A stretch of 64,000 nucleotides of DNA, taken from NCBI GenBank assembly GCA_007693745.1, contig REDA01000052.1, positions 1-64,000 of the forward strand, in the 5' to 3' direction. How positions within the stretch are numbered: the first letter of the stretch is position 1; every line of letters begins with the position of its first letter. The notes beneath the pieces are model-generated. The model saw only the letters and a list, made by a program, of their open reading frames with translations, made no database searches and was not told the DNA's origin. Both the position numbers and the translations under genes were made by a program. Source of the DNA: Balneolaceae bacterium. GTDB taxonomy: Bacteria; Bacteroidota; Rhodothermia; Balneolales; Balneolaceae. This document shows, in pieces, positions 40,718 through 50,602 of the stretch.

Positions 40718-40817
40718 GCAGGCACTCAGGGTTGATTTAGACCATGCGTTTTAACACTCAAATATACCAACTCATCCTGATTTGTTCCGAAATTCCTCAA
40801 ATTATTTCAACCCGGGA

Positions 40818-41486
40818 TTACAGATCAAGATAACGCATCAATTCATCGGCTCTGGATGAGAGATCGAGCTGCATCAGATCCGTTTTATTCTCCGTTGAAA
40901 CCAGGTAACCATACCTTCGAAGAGAGGAAGTGATAGCGGAGGTGTCCTCACAGTTCAGCTTGATGGAAATCAGTAAATCCACCTCATTTTCTGATGCCTG
41001 TGCAACCGTAAGGCCCAGTATTTTTGCATTCTCCGATTCAATCAGATGTGCCAGCTCTGATAATTTATAATCAGCACGATTCATCTGCACGGTAATCACA
41101 GATCCCCTGGTTGAGATATTCAGCATTTCAGAGAGAGCCTCAAGCACACTCTTTTTTTCAGCAACCCCAAGATACATCTGGTTATGATCCACCACAGCCA
41201 GGATTCTGACTTCATGCCGAAGCATTTGACGGACAACTTCAAAAATATGCTGATTTGTGTAGCTAAACACAGGTTTTCTGATCAATACATCTGAAACCGG
41301 CAGGCTCTCATCCGGCTCTGAGGCCAGATCCTCGAAAAGAACATGGCCTTTGAGCTTCATCGTGGCAGGGTCAATCACAGGAATACTTGAGGATTGCCAT
41401 GCATCCATTTTAGCCAGGGCTGATGAGACCGGGCTATCGGGATAAAGCGGGGTAAAATCGGTATTTATTAATCGGGTAACTATCAC
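40818..41486 (-). CDS. CBS-domain pair protein with ACT-like C-terminus (AcuB-like)
   Basis: 222 residues from a GTG start one base after the hflX stop. Two CBS motifs (about 1-55 and 60-120) are followed by an ACT-like segment (about 130-215: V-I-T-V-Q-M ... L-S-E-L-A-H-L-I-E-S-E-N-A-K-I). This order is that of AcuB-like proteins, which sense adenylates or amino acids. It is co-transcribed with hflX. A role in adenine nucleotide sensing is inference; no effector can be assigned. Confidence 0.88.
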   Translation of the reverse strand: MIVTRLINTDFTPLYPDSPVSSALAKMDAWQSSSIPVIDPATMKLKGHVLFEDLASEPDESLPVSDVLIRKPVFSYTNQHIFEVVRQMLRHEVRILAVVDHNQMYLGVAEKKSVLEALSEMLNISTRGSVITVQMNRADYKLSELAHLIESENAKILGLTVAQASENEVDLLISIKLNCEDTSAITSSLRRYGYLVSTENKTDLMQLDLSSRADELMRYLDL

Positions 41487-41487
41487 G

Positions 41488-42774
41488 CTATACGCTCAGC
41501 TGTTCATTGAGTTCAGACAAGAGTGATTCGAAACGATCCCTCTCCTCTTTGGTTATACTTCCTTTTATCTGTACGAATTCCCCGTCATAATGTTCCTTAT
41601 CGACCACTCCTGCCTGGTGTAAATAGGCAACAGCCCTGTACTGCGATATCGGCAGATAATAATTAAATTCAACATACTCTTCCTGAATAATTTCCTCAAG
41701 CTTCTCCTGGAGGGCAGCAAGTCCGATACCCCTGTGAGCCGAAATAAAGAGTGAACCCGGAAAATCACCTTTCAGCTGAACCACTTTTTCCGGGTCAATT
41801 GCATCGAGTTTGTTGAAGGCGAGAATGGTTCTTGGCTTTTCGATTCCGAGATCCCGGAGTGTCTCTTCTACCACTTCAATCGCATCCTCAATCAGGTTGC
41901 TGGTAGAATCTACCACATGTAACAGTACATCCGCATCACGAACTTCATCCAGGGTGGATTTGAAACTTTCAATCAAACCGTGAGGCAATTTGCGAATAAA
42001 GCCGACTGTATCGGATAACAGTACTTCATGATTCTCCAGATCCAGTCTTCGTACGGTTGAGTCAAGCGTGGCAAATAGCCGGTTCTCTGCCAGTACGTTC
42101 GTCTGTGTCAATGCATTCATCAGTGTGGATTTACCCGCATTTGTGTACCCGATAAGTGCCACCCTGGTGATACTCTCGCGGCCTTTTCTCTGGGTGGTAC
42201 GCTGCCGGTCGAGTTTTTCCAGTTTTTCTTTCAGAGTTGCAATTCGCTTGCCTATCAGACGGCGGTCTGTTTCAATCTGTGTCTCTCCCGGACCTTTCGT
42301 GCCAATCCCCCCTTTTTGCCGGGACAGGTGAGTCCAGAAACGTGTCAGTCTCGGAAGCAGATACTGAAGCTGGGCAAGTTCAACCTGGGTTTTGGCAGCA
42401 GCTGTTTTCGCCCTGGATGCAAAGATATCCAGAATGATACCACTCCTGTCGAGAACCTTAATTTTGGTCACTTTTTCAATATTCCTGATCTGTGTGGCGG
42501 TGAGATCATCATCAAAAAGAATCAAATCTGCTTCTCTTTCAGAAACAAGCTGTTTTAATCCGTTCAGCTTGCCCTTTCCAATATAGGTGGCCGGATCGGG
42601 GTGAGGCCTGTTCTGGAGTAGCTGCTCAACCGTCTCGGCACCCGCTGTATCAGCCAGCAGCATCAGCTCATTGAGATATTCTGCAGCAAGCCATTTGGGT
42701 ATGTCGGGTCCGAAAAGACCAATAAGGATGGCCCTTTCTTTTCGGAGGGACGGTTTTTTACTTTTTTCTAACAA
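41488..42774 (-). CDS. hflX: GTPase HflX
   Basis: 428 residues from a TTG start. It has the N-terminal HflX domain (about 10-180) with G-P-G-E-T-Q-I-E-T-D-R-R (about 161-172), a coiled helix pair, and the GTPase domain with G1 G-Y-T-N-A-G-K-S-T (209-217), G3 D-T-V-G-F (about 251) and G4 N-K-L-D (about 317). It binds 50S subunits and splits or rescues ribosomes under heat stress. No ATG lies close to the first conserved segment, supporting the TTG. It is 139 bases from the membrane gene upstream; there a weak inverted repeat, CAGTGAT/ATCACTG, surrounds 42834-42862. Confidence 0.95.
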   Translation of the reverse strand: MLEKSKKPSLRKERAILIGLFGPDIPKWLAAEYLNELMLLADTAGAETVEQLLQNRPHPDPATYIGKGKLNGLKQLVSEREADLILFDDDLTATQIRNIEKVTKIKVLDRSGIILDIFASRAKTAAAKTQVELAQLQYLLPRLTRFWTHLSRQKGGIGTKGPGETQIETDRRLIGKRIATLKEKLEKLDRQRTTQRKGRESITRVALIGYTNAGKSTLMNALTQTNVLAENRLFATLDSTVRRLDLENHEVLLSDTVGFIRKLPHGLIESFKSTLDEVRDADVLLHVVDSTSNLIEDAIEVVEETLRDLGIEKPRTILAFNKLDAIDPEKVVQLKGDFPGSLFISAHRGIGLAALQEKLEEIIQEEYVEFNYYLPISQYRAVAYLHQAGVVDKEHYDGEFVQIKGSITKEERDRFESLLSELNEQLSV

Positions 42775-42913
42775 ATAACAGGTATTAAGTGAATGAAACG
42801 AATCTTTTTCAAAGATCGGTTGAGTATCTGTTACAGTGATGAACGAAGTGCCAGAATCACTGACATATCATAAAGATAACCAGTACCCTGTTCTGCACGT
42901 ATAAGGAATACCA

Positions 42914-43501
42914 CTATTCAAAAGATTTGAAATCATGAGAAGAATCCATTACCGGGGTAAGGATTCTGCCTATTTTCAGAGCAACGATTTTGTCGAACTT
43001 GCCAATCTTTTTGTCCGGAACAGACAGCTCCAGACGAATCATCTTGCGATGCACCCTTTTCAGGGAATTCTGATGATAGATAAAAATGTAATCAGAGCCA
43101 TGAGTCGATGGTTTTTCAACATAATCATTAATCTGATGCCAGGCAATTGTCTGCGATGGGTCGTTAATATTTTTAACAATACCGTGATCTGTAATGTAAG
43201 ATTTTGAGGAAAAATAACTGGACGTAAACCAGCACAGACCCAGCCAGGCATAACAGCTGACTATTATGTAATACTGCTCCAGGCCAGATCCTGCCACCAC
43301 AGTACCAACCACCGCAATAAATCCCAGAAAAAGTGTGGAAAAAAGAGGGTATCCTCTCAATTTACCTGATTTCCAGCTGATGCGTATATTTCTGAGCCTC
43401 ACCGCATTTGAAACGGTATAGATCGCAAGAAATGTCGACGCAAGTGTAAAGAGTGACAGTAGCAGGACAAACAAGCTGTGTATGTCAGTCGATATTCTCA
43501 T
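42914..43501 (-). CDS. Membrane protein, unknown
   Basis: 195 residues. Two to four membrane helices in the N-terminal half (about 10-32, 53-72, 78-98) are followed by a soluble domain of about 85 residues with alternating strands (S-Y-I-T-D-H-G-I-V-K-N, W-H-Q-I-N-D-Y-V-E), reminiscent of bacterial PH-like or DUF5673-type domains. The resemblance is by pattern only. The start overlaps the stop of the VWA gene upstream by one base (TGATG), so the two are translationally coupled and probably work in the same envelope process. Confidence 0.65.
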   Translation of the reverse strand: MRISTDIHSLFVLLLSLFTLASTFLAIYTVSNAVRLRNIRISWKSGKLRGYPLFSTLFLGFIAVVGTVVAGSGLEQYYIIVSCYAWLGLCWFTSSYFSSKSYITDHGIVKNINDPSQTIAWHQINDYVEKPSTHGSDYIFIYHQNSLKRVHRKMIRLELSVPDKKIGKFDKIVALKIGRILTPVMDSSHDFKSFE

Positions 43502-45606
43502 CAGATGTTTTCAGTTTTATACAATTTTGACAGGACTGTTTCCAATAGTAATAAAATGAGAGCAATGAATACAAACCAGTACCAAATTTCTTTTCCGAAA
43601 GCAGACTGCCGCAGGTTCCTTTCTGCAAGGCTCTCATCCCCGCCTGCCGGCATCTCCTGCACCAGCGCAAAACGGCCTCTGAAAAGCTCTCCCAGATCCG
43701 ATTTTGTTAACGGATTCAGGTCCGATTCCATTGTGTCGAAATTGACTCCAATCAGGATATTCTGATCTTCAGGATCCACACGAAGCCAACCTGGCACCCA
43801 TTCCTCTGCCGCATAAATGATTTCCCTTCCCCTGAATAACTGCCTGGTTTCGGGGAGGATCCGCTCCTCACCTTTTTGAAGCAGTGGTGCTGCTGAATCT
43901 CCCCGGTATTCAAACCGAAACGGACTTCCGGTTTCATGTGTCAGAAGTCTGGCAGGCTCGCTGCCCGCAAGCCAGTTTAATACATTGTAAAAGAGGGGAG
44001 CAAAGAAGGGTTTCAGCGGAAAGTTTGACCAGCCCGGGTCACTGCCTGCAGCAGAGTAGAGGATTTTGCCCTCTCCAAGCCGGGTCTCCATTAAAAGCGG
44101 CGTGCCTGTACGCAGTGTCAGTACCGGCTGATCTGCAGCACGCCCCGAACGTACAATATCAAAGAAATAGAAAAACTCGGGCACATTCAGGCGAATGGTC
44201 TCCCCCTCTTCTGCTTCAAATATTCCATTTAGTAAGGGGTGCTCCCCTTCCGGTGGAGCCATTCTGTCCACCGTTGTGAAGGATCCGTAGGAACCCACCA
44301 CATTCCCGTATCCCGGAGAACCGGCAAGTGTCAGCAGCCTGTTGTAATCGGACAGGGATCCGTCTGCTGCCGGCATCAGCAGAAGCCCTGCCCCCGCCTG
44401 GACCTGCTCAATCAACGCTTCAGCAAGATAATCCGGAATCGATCTGACACCATCCAGAATAATCGCATCCACCTGTTCCAGCTCTGCAATTTGAACCCGG
44501 TCCGACCCCTTAAACTCAATCCTTAACCGCGATTCATCTTCTGCCGCTATTTCCAGCATCGGCCTGAAATAGTTACTGAATCTGCTGGCCGGCCTCTCTT
44601 CGGAAAGCACCATCACGGTCCGGATCCCCGGCAGATGGACGGCAGCATAAAAATGGTTGTCGAACGAAAGCTCATCTCCCTCAATGCGCAATTCAACAGC
44701 CATTACGGGGTTTTCGGTTGACGGGAGATCCAGCAGATACCCGGCAGAACTGCCCGGTTCGATCGCAAATGGCTGCTGGGTTATCAACTCACCATCTGCT
44801 ATCAAACTGAGGAAAGTACTGGCAAGAACCCGTTCGCCGGTATTCCTGATCCGGATTCTGAGCTGCAACGCTGAGCCCGGTTCACTCCCCTGTTCAAGTG
44901 TCACCTCTTCGAATGCCGCATTTACTGTTTCAGCTCCATCAAGTATGAAGTATTGAAAGAAAATATCCTGATTTGCTTCTCTCTCATCTGTTCTGAATCC
45001 TTGTAACTGGGTAGCCTGACCATCGCTGATAAACCAGAGTAATTTTCCGGTTTCATCCCTTTCCATCAAAAGGTCCGTCACTCTTTTGAGCCGTTCCGCA
45101 GTGTAGTTGCCGGCGTTCACTGTCTCTGCTGACCGAAGTTGCTGCAGAGCTGCTCCGGGTGACTGAAAGGGCAGTCCCAGTGTTTCTCCGTTGGTAAACT
45201 CAAGCAAAACAGCATCTCTTCCCTGCAGCTGCCCAGTCAGCTCTTCGGCAATGGAGAGAGCCTGCTCAAAATAGGGGCCGTTTCTGTTGATTCTCTCCAT
45301 AGAGGGACTATTATCTATCACGATCCCGACCACACGGGGTTCATCTGCTGAAAGAAACGTTGTGCTATGAATAAATACCGGACCAGAAACAGCCAGGGCC
45401 ATTGCAGCTACTGCCAGACAGCGAAGAGCCAGCAGTAACCAGTTTTTTATCCGTATCCTCCTGAGTGCACTCTGCTTGAGGGAGTCGAAAAATGAGAGTG
45501 TTGAAAACAGGATCCGTTTTGGTTTGCGAAGATTCAGCAGATAGATCAGAACAGGCACACCCACTGCCACAAGCGCAAATAAAAAAAGCGGATTCAGAAA
45601 GCTCAT
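43501..45606 (-). CDS. BatA-like VWA membrane protein
   Basis: 701 residues. The N-terminus is the double-helix domain seen in BatA/BatB-like proteins (M-S-F-L-N-P-L-F-L ... helix 6-23, second helix about 57-76). A VWA domain with an intact metal site D-N-S-P-S-M follows from about 95. The long C-terminal half (about 280-670) resembles glutamine-amidotransferase-like DUF1550 folds seen in such proteins, and a last membrane helix is at about 676-692. The role of the family is unclear. No MoxR ATPase or DUF58 gene is adjacent, which is unusual for the Bat-type system. Coupled to a small membrane protein downstream. Confidence 0.85.
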   Translation of the reverse strand: MSFLNPLFLFALVAVGVPVLIYLLNLRKPKRILFSTLSFFDSLKQSALRRIRIKNWLLLALRCLAVAAMALAVSGPVFIHSTTFLSADEPRVVGIVIDNSPSMERINRNGPYFEQALSIAEELTGQLQGRDAVLLEFTNGETLGLPFQSPGAALQQLRSAETVNAGNYTAERLKRVTDLLMERDETGKLLWFISDGQATQLQGFRTDEREANQDIFFQYFILDGAETVNAAFEEVTLEQGSEPGSALQLRIRIRNTGERVLASTFLSLIADGELITQQPFAIEPGSSAGYLLDLPSTENPVMAVELRIEGDELSFDNHFYAAVHLPGIRTVMVLSEERPASRFSNYFRPMLEIAAEDESRLRIEFKGSDRVQIAELEQVDAIILDGVRSIPDYLAEALIEQVQAGAGLLLMPAADGSLSDYNRLLTLAGSPGYGNVVGSYGSFTTVDRMAPPEGEHPLLNGIFEAEEGETIRLNVPEFFYFFDIVRSGRAADQPVLTLRTGTPLLMETRLGEGKILYSAAGSDPGWSNFPLKPFFAPLFYNVLNWLAGSEPARLLTHETGSPFRFEYRGDSAAPLLQKGEERILPETRQLFRGREIIYAAEEWVPGWLRVDPEDQNILIGVNFDTMESDLNPLTKSDLGELFRGRFALVQEMPAGGDESLAERNLRQSAFGKEIWYWFVFIALILLLLETVLSKLYKTENI

Positions 45607-45736
45607 TTAGCGAAAAGTTTTTACCTTAAACCTGTTCCGATGGAAACAATTTTCAGCAATCGGTGGTAAGCTACTTCAATAACCAATCTCAGACAAACAT
45701 ATTATCCAAAACCTGTTGGCCGTTCTCAATAAAATT

Positions 45737-48388
45737 ATGATCACTGCAGTGATCCTGCTTTTGCTGTTCATGCTGCAAAACTGTGGCTCTGACAAAGCGG
45801 ATCACTGGTCGCAGCTGGTTCCTGAATCCACGCTTGCCCTCTTCATCCCGGATGATGACCTTTCTCTGGGTGTATTCATGGAGGAAGTGTACATCCCCTT
45901 TCTGGACGACATCACACCGGCAGCTATTCAGCTGGCAACAGGTTTTGAAACCTATACCGGTAGAACACCGAAAATTGAAGCTCTGCTGCTCTATCCGGAT
46001 ACCTCTACTGAAATTCAACCGGCCTGGATCATCAGAAGAGAAGGGGGGCTGCTGGATTCTCTCACATCTCAGTTCCAGCGGGAATTCGAACAGAACCGAT
46101 ATCGGTTTCGCGGGTTTACCATTGAGAAAATGTTTATTGAAGAGAGAACCGTCTTCGCTTTTGAAACAGGAGGCTATACCGTTTTTTCCGAATCAGGAAT
46201 TGTGCTTGAAAGTATGATACGCACCCTGGCCGGAGATCAACGCTCTGCAGATCTCCGGAATGAAATCCTTGATCCCGGCCGGATGATTCTGAATACACCC
46301 AGTCTTGATCTCTGGGTCAGGCAGCTCTCCCTTGTAAATTTACGCCCTTTCCTGGGGGGCATTTTTGAGGGCACATCCCCTCTCTCTTTTCAGCTTGCAA
46401 ACCAGCCATCTGCTTTATGGCAATGGCAGCTTGCAGGGCAGATGAGTCTTTCAGGGAACCGCTCGCATCTCACGCGAATGGTGAGTGCCCCTGAAAGACC
46501 GTTTTCACTGGAACGATACCTTTCAGTGAACAGTACTGCATTCAGCCTGATGCGTTCCGACCCAAATCAGATCGTCATTGATGATTCATCTGCTGAAAGT
46601 GAAACCGATATTTTTTTAGCCGGAAACTGGTCACTTGTCATTCGAATTGCAGAAGCACTGGGGGATGAAATCGCTTTTGCCGCTTTTGCTGAGTCAGGCC
46701 CTGAAAGTTCCAGTGAATACCTCTACATGCGCTCATTGCGGAATCTGTCTCAAATCAGATCTGCACTGGACGAACTCCACTCCCGGGGCCTGGTGATCCG
46801 CGACAGCAACACCTATGCCATCGACAGTAAATTTCTGGGACGTCTGATTGGATCTGAACTGAATCCGATGACGAATTTCTATCTCACACTCTATGACGGT
46901 GCGGCGGTGCTGGCGTTACGAAAGGGTCTCGCTGAGAGTGTTGGCGTTGATGCCGACAGAAGAAGAGTCCTCTTTTTCGACGACAATTATCTCAGGATTA
47001 AAAATTCACTTGGCCGCAATTTCAGCTCTATTCACTATGCAGATGCCGGTCGTTTTGGCAGATATCTGCAACCCTGGCTCTATCCACAGAACTATTTCAG
47101 TACCATTGCAGCGCAACTGGACGAATTTGTGATCACTACACACCTCCGGGAGGATCACTCTTCGATGGAAGTCCGGATCAGCAATTTTGAACAGGAGCGG
47201 GCGGAAAGACCCTTCCGGGAGCAGTGGACTTTCCCGACAGGCACAACGGATCTGACGGCTCCGGCAGTTCTCGCAGATATATCCGGAAATGGCCGCAATG
47301 AGGTGATCTTTTCCACAATTCACGGATCGGTTTCTGTTTTGGCGGCGGACGGCACAGCGATTATCCAGATGTCCACCAATCAGGACAGACCTATCGGCGC
47401 CCCTGTTGTATACGACTGGTATGGTAACAATCAAAAGGTGATCATGCAGGCTGCAGGAGATAAAGTATATGCCTGGAACCGGCAGGGGAGTCTCCTGCCT
47501 AACTTTCCTGTGCATTTGCCCGAGGAAATTACAACTCCGCTTAAGGTGATGGATATCACCGGAAACGGTGTTTCTGAGATGATTCTGGCCACGGCAGACC
47601 GAAATGTTCATATCCTGAATGCCCGGGGGCAATCTATAAGCGGGTGGCCTCAGACCATCAATTCTGTTGTTCGGTCAGAACCTCTGATTCAGACACTTGC
47701 AGGAGATCGCTCTCTTTTTGTGATTTCAGAAAATACAATTCACGGATGGCACACCGACGGTGAGCTCCGGGATGGATTCCCTCTCTTTTTACCATCACAG
47801 CTTACAGGGTCTCCGTTCCTTTCAGGCAGCCACATACTCGGAGCTGCACTCGACGGGAATCTCTATGCGGTCGGAACCACCCCTCTTTTTGCAGATACAC
47901 TTTCAACCACACACCGATCCGACTCTCTGTATATCCAGTCATTACAGGTATCCAACAGCAGTCTGAATGCGACTCCCTCTGAACATTCGCTGCTGATCCG
48001 CGATGTTGAAACCGGTGAACTTGCGACTGAACCCCTTATTCTTCTTCAGGCAGCCAACGGGTCTCTTTTCCTTTACAACAGAAACGGACAGCTGCGATTT
48101 ACAGGCTCGATGGGTCAACCCTCATCCGGCCGTTTTGCGCCTCTAATCGCAGACATTAACAGTGATCGGAGAATGGATCTGATCGCTTTGGCTGATTTCG
48201 GACGTCTGTACGCCTGGGATATTCTGAGTGGGCAGAGGCATCTGGATCTGCCCACTACCGGAATCAATTATCCTGTAATCGACGATTTTTTCAGAGATGG
48301 CAACAAGGAGCTGATCGCACACACCAGAAACGGCCTGCAAAGCTGGACGATTTTTTTCACCCGCAGAGAAGTTCAGGGCAGTGAGTAA
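45737..48388 (+). CDS. Large lipoprotein with C-terminal FG-GAP/beta-propeller-like repeats
   Basis: 883 residues from the ATG at 45737. A signal peptide ends in the lipobox F-M-L-Q-N-C, so it is a lipoprotein. The N-terminal 480 residues form a mixed alpha/beta region resembling DUF3352-type proteins, with no motif I can name. The C-terminal 380 residues carry about five FG-GAP-like repeats (A-D-I-S-G-N-G-R-N-E-V, M-D-I-T-G-N-G-V-S-E-M, A-D-I-N-S-D-R-R-M-D-L and others) that probably make a propeller. Divergent from the VWA gene across 130 bases. Function unknown. The start at the TTG 45716 would add 7 residues. Confidence 0.82.
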   Translation: MITAVILLLLFMLQNCGSDKADHWSQLVPESTLALFIPDDDLSLGVFMEEVYIPFLDDITPAAIQLATGFETYTGRTPKIEALLLYPDTSTEIQPAWIIRREGGLLDSLTSQFQREFEQNRYRFRGFTIEKMFIEERTVFAFETGGYTVFSESGIVLESMIRTLAGDQRSADLRNEILDPGRMILNTPSLDLWVRQLSLVNLRPFLGGIFEGTSPLSFQLANQPSALWQWQLAGQMSLSGNRSHLTRMVSAPERPFSLERYLSVNSTAFSLMRSDPNQIVIDDSSAESETDIFLAGNWSLVIRIAEALGDEIAFAAFAESGPESSSEYLYMRSLRNLSQIRSALDELHSRGLVIRDSNTYAIDSKFLGRLIGSELNPMTNFYLTLYDGAAVLALRKGLAESVGVDADRRRVLFFDDNYLRIKNSLGRNFSSIHYADAGRFGRYLQPWLYPQNYFSTIAAQLDEFVITTHLREDHSSMEVRISNFEQERAERPFREQWTFPTGTTDLTAPAVLADISGNGRNEVIFSTIHGSVSVLAADGTAIIQMSTNQDRPIGAPVVYDWYGNNQKVIMQAAGDKVYAWNRQGSLLPNFPVHLPEEITTPLKVMDITGNGVSEMILATADRNVHILNARGQSISGWPQTINSVVRSEPLIQTLAGDRSLFVISENTIHGWHTDGELRDGFPLFLPSQLTGSPFLSGSHILGAALDGNLYAVGTTPLFADTLSTTHRSDSLYIQSLQVSNSSLNATPSEHSLLIRDVETGELATEPLILLQAANGSLFLYNRNGQLRFTGSMGQPSSGRFAPLIADINSDRRMDLIALADFGRLYAWDILSGQRHLDLPTTGINYPVIDDFFRDGNKELIAHTRNGLQSWTIFFTRREVQGSE

Positions 48389-48412
48389 AATTCGTGGTTT
48401 TTCAGAGCCTGC

Positions 48413-49318
48413 TCACAGTATGTCCGCGAGAGCTTCTTCAAGATCTTCAAACTCAAAACTGAACCCGGAATCCAGGAGCTTTTTGGGCTGAACACGCAGA
48501 CTGCCAAGCACCGGCTGAGCGGCTTCTCCAAGAGCTATTTTCAGTGCAAGCTCAGGTACCCTGAAGAGTGAAGGCCTGTTCAAAACCCTGCCCATTGCCG
48601 AGGAAAGCGTACTCATGGTTTCCGGCGCCGGAGAACAGGCATTATAGGCTCCGGATAATTCCGTAAAATGCATCGGATAGAGTATGGCCCTGCAAAGATC
48701 CCTCATATGAATCCAGGGAACATATTGCCTGCCGCTGCCAATGGCTCCGCCCGCGAAGAATAAAAACGGAAGTCTCATCTTCTCAACCACACCCCCATCC
48801 TTTTCCAGCACAATTCCAATCCTCGGAAGGGCAACTCTGACACCTAATCCCTCAGCTTTTAAAGCTTCCTTCTCCCAGTCCTCACAAACATCCGCAAGAA
48901 AATCACTCCCGGTCTCACTCTGCTCATCCAGCACTGTATCACCACTGTCACCATAGATACCGACCGCCGACGCAGAGATAAAGAGTTCGGGTTTTCGGTC
49001 GGCCTTCCGCATTTGCTCAACCAGCTTTCTTGTAGTCTCTATACGGCTGTTGTAGATTCTCTTTTTCACACTGTCGCTCCAGCGCTGCCCAAAGAGATTT
49101 TCACCGGCCAGATTAATGACCACGTCACTCTCTTCCATTCTTTCTGCAATATCCTGACTCCAGGAGATATAGGCATGGTTTTTTGCCTGTTTTTCGATAT
49201 AGTTCTCCGGATTCCTTGTCAGAATCGTGAGATAGTGCCCTTCTCTCAGCAGTTCTTGACCGAGATAACCGCCGATAAAACCGGTTCCCCCTGTGATAAG
49301 TATCTTTTTGCTTTCCAT
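48413..49318 (-). CDS. TIGR01777-family NAD(P)-dependent epimerase/reductase
   Basis: 301 residues. Rossmann start I-T-G-G-T-G-F-I-G (about 8-16), the V-I-N-L-A-G-E-N motif (about 68-75) and the R-I-E-T-T-R stretch typical of TIGR01777 (YfcH/SulA-like) proteins. A C-terminal DUF1731-like tail carries the V-Q-P-K-K-L-L-D-S-G-F-S-F motif. Substrate unknown. It is the last minus-strand gene of its run and is convergent with the large lipoprotein, with only 24 bases between the stops. Confidence 0.92.
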   Translation of the reverse strand: MESKKILITGGTGFIGGYLGQELLREGHYLTILTRNPENYIEKQAKNHAYISWSQDIAERMEESDVVINLAGENLFGQRWSDSVKKRIYNSRIETTRKLVEQMRKADRKPELFISASAVGIYGDSGDTVLDEQSETGSDFLADVCEDWEKEALKAEGLGVRVALPRIGIVLEKDGGVVEKMRLPFLFFAGGAIGSGRQYVPWIHMRDLCRAILYPMHFTELSGAYNACSPAPETMSTLSSAMGRVLNRPSLFRVPELALKIALGEAAQPVLGSLRVQPKKLLDSGFSFEFEDLEEALADIL

Positions 49319-49511
49319 AATTTGACAATCTGTTGAATTCGCTGTTTCTGTTTTGAAACGATATTCACAACTTCCGGTTTCCCTCCCGAATCTGTGCAGA
49401 GCAGCATATCATCTGTAAATGAACATGCTAAACCAAAAAGTTCCATCTGTACACTTCCGGGGGAAACAGCTCTATATGTTTCAACAAACTGATGTTTCAA
49501 AAAAATCCCTT

Positions 49512-50312
49512 TCAAAGAATAAAGAGGAAGAAAAAAAAGAGAAACGGAGCCGATAAAATCATAGAATCAAACCGATCGAAGAGTCCTCCGTGTCCCGGCA
49601 GAAGGGAGGATGAATCTTTAACACCTGCTTTGCGTTTCAGACTGCTCGCGGTGATATCACCCAAAGGACCAAGGGTACTGATAATCACTACGGCCGGACC
49701 TATTGCCCAGAACTCTAGCGGATAGGGAGCCGCTATCAGCCATACGATCAGAAATCCGGCAGCCGCGCCGGCAAATCCGAACCAGAAGCCTTCCCATGTT
49801 TTTTTCGGACTTATGTTTGGAGCGAGTGCATGTTTCCCGAATTTCTTACCTCCAAAATAGGCAAAGACGTCGTTCCCCCAGATCATAAAAAAAAGGGTAA
49901 CGGTGAGCCAGAAACCGTCCATGCCTGCTCCCAGGTCCCTCAGATGAACCATCATCAAAAATCCAACAGGTGCATAAATGCCGGCAAAAAGTGTGGAAAC
50001 CCAGCGTCTGGAAAGCTCTGCGGAGCTATAGAGAACAGAGAGCAGAGTTACTGCCAGAATGAGCAGAGTGATCCCGTACCCTGTCATTTTCGGAAGCAGA
50101 TGGAAGCTCCAGATCAGAGCAGCAAAACCCACAGACAGCCATAAATAGCCGGGGCGACCGGCCCCTTTGAGGAGTCTGTGAACTTCCCATATCGTGATCA
50201 AAGCTATGGCTGCCATCAGCAGCTCAAAAAAGAGCCCGCCCATCCAGGTAATCCAGAGAACGGCTGCAGCAGCGGGCACGGCAAGGATAACTCTTTTTGT
50301 CAGATCACTCAA
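49512..50312 (-). CDS. cdsA: Phosphatidate cytidylyltransferase CdsA
   Basis: 266 residues, about eight membrane helices. It makes CDP-diacylglycerol from phosphatidic acid and CTP. The CTP-transferase signature is intact near the C-terminus (about 222-252): G-D-I-T-A-S-S-L-K-R-K, V-K-D, and P-G-H-G-G-L-F-D-R-F-D-S. It lies 8 bases after the DUF2007-like gene in the same transcript. Most of the 193 bases downstream are not obviously coding. Confidence 0.96.
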   Translation of the reverse strand: MSDLTKRVILAVPAAAAVLWITWMGGLFFELLMAAIALITIWEVHRLLKGAGRPGYLWLSVGFAALIWSFHLLPKMTGYGITLLILAVTLLSVLYSSAELSRRWVSTLFAGIYAPVGFLMMVHLRDLGAGMDGFWLTVTLFFMIWGNDVFAYFGGKKFGKHALAPNISPKKTWEGFWFGFAGAAAGFLIVWLIAAPYPLEFWAIGPAVVIISTLGPLGDITASSLKRKAGVKDSSSLLPGHGGLFDRFDSMILSAPFLFFFFLFIL

Positions 50313-50320
50313 ACTGTTCC

Positions 50321-50602
50321 CTATTCGTTTTCCGTATCGGTTTCATTTTCCGCTGGCGCCGAACCTTGCAGTTCACTCAGTGCCTTCCGGGCTTTTTTTT
50401 CAAATTCAACAGGCACATAGAGATACACCATAGACATCTCGCCGATGTTGAGACTGTAAGAGGAGTCTCGTTTTGAGAGTATATTGGAGGGAATCCTCAG
50501 GCTTGCAAGATAGCTCTTTGCCAGTTCGACCTCATATTCTGTCCCCTTTTCGAGGATACAGACCCAGTTTTTTATCTTATTTGGTTCAGCTCCTTTCAGC
50601 AT
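50321..50602 (-). CDS. DUF2007-like small signalling protein
   Basis: 93 residues. The opening W-V-C-I-L-E-K-G-T-E-Y-E-V-E-L-A-K-S-Y-L (about 13-32) and the later strand V-Y-L-Y-V-P-V-E-F-E-K-K-A-R-K-A-L (about 59-75) match the DUF2007 pattern, a small ferredoxin-like domain sometimes called a putative signal-transducing protein. The C-terminal tail is acidic (E-N-E-T-D-T-E-N-E). It overlaps the end of the upstream CPBP protease by 17 bases and precedes cdsA by 8, so all three are co-expressed. Confidence 0.8.
   Translation of the reverse strand: MLKGAEPNKIKNWVCILEKGTEYEVELAKSYLASLRIPSNILSKRDSSYSLNIGEMSMVYLYVPVEFEKKARKALSELQGSAPAENETDTENE

Noticed and set aside
49246-49515. 89-residue minus-strand frame between cdsA and the TIGR01777 gene
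   Set aside because: It overlaps the start of the TIGR01777 gene by 73 bases in another frame and has no recognisable motif.
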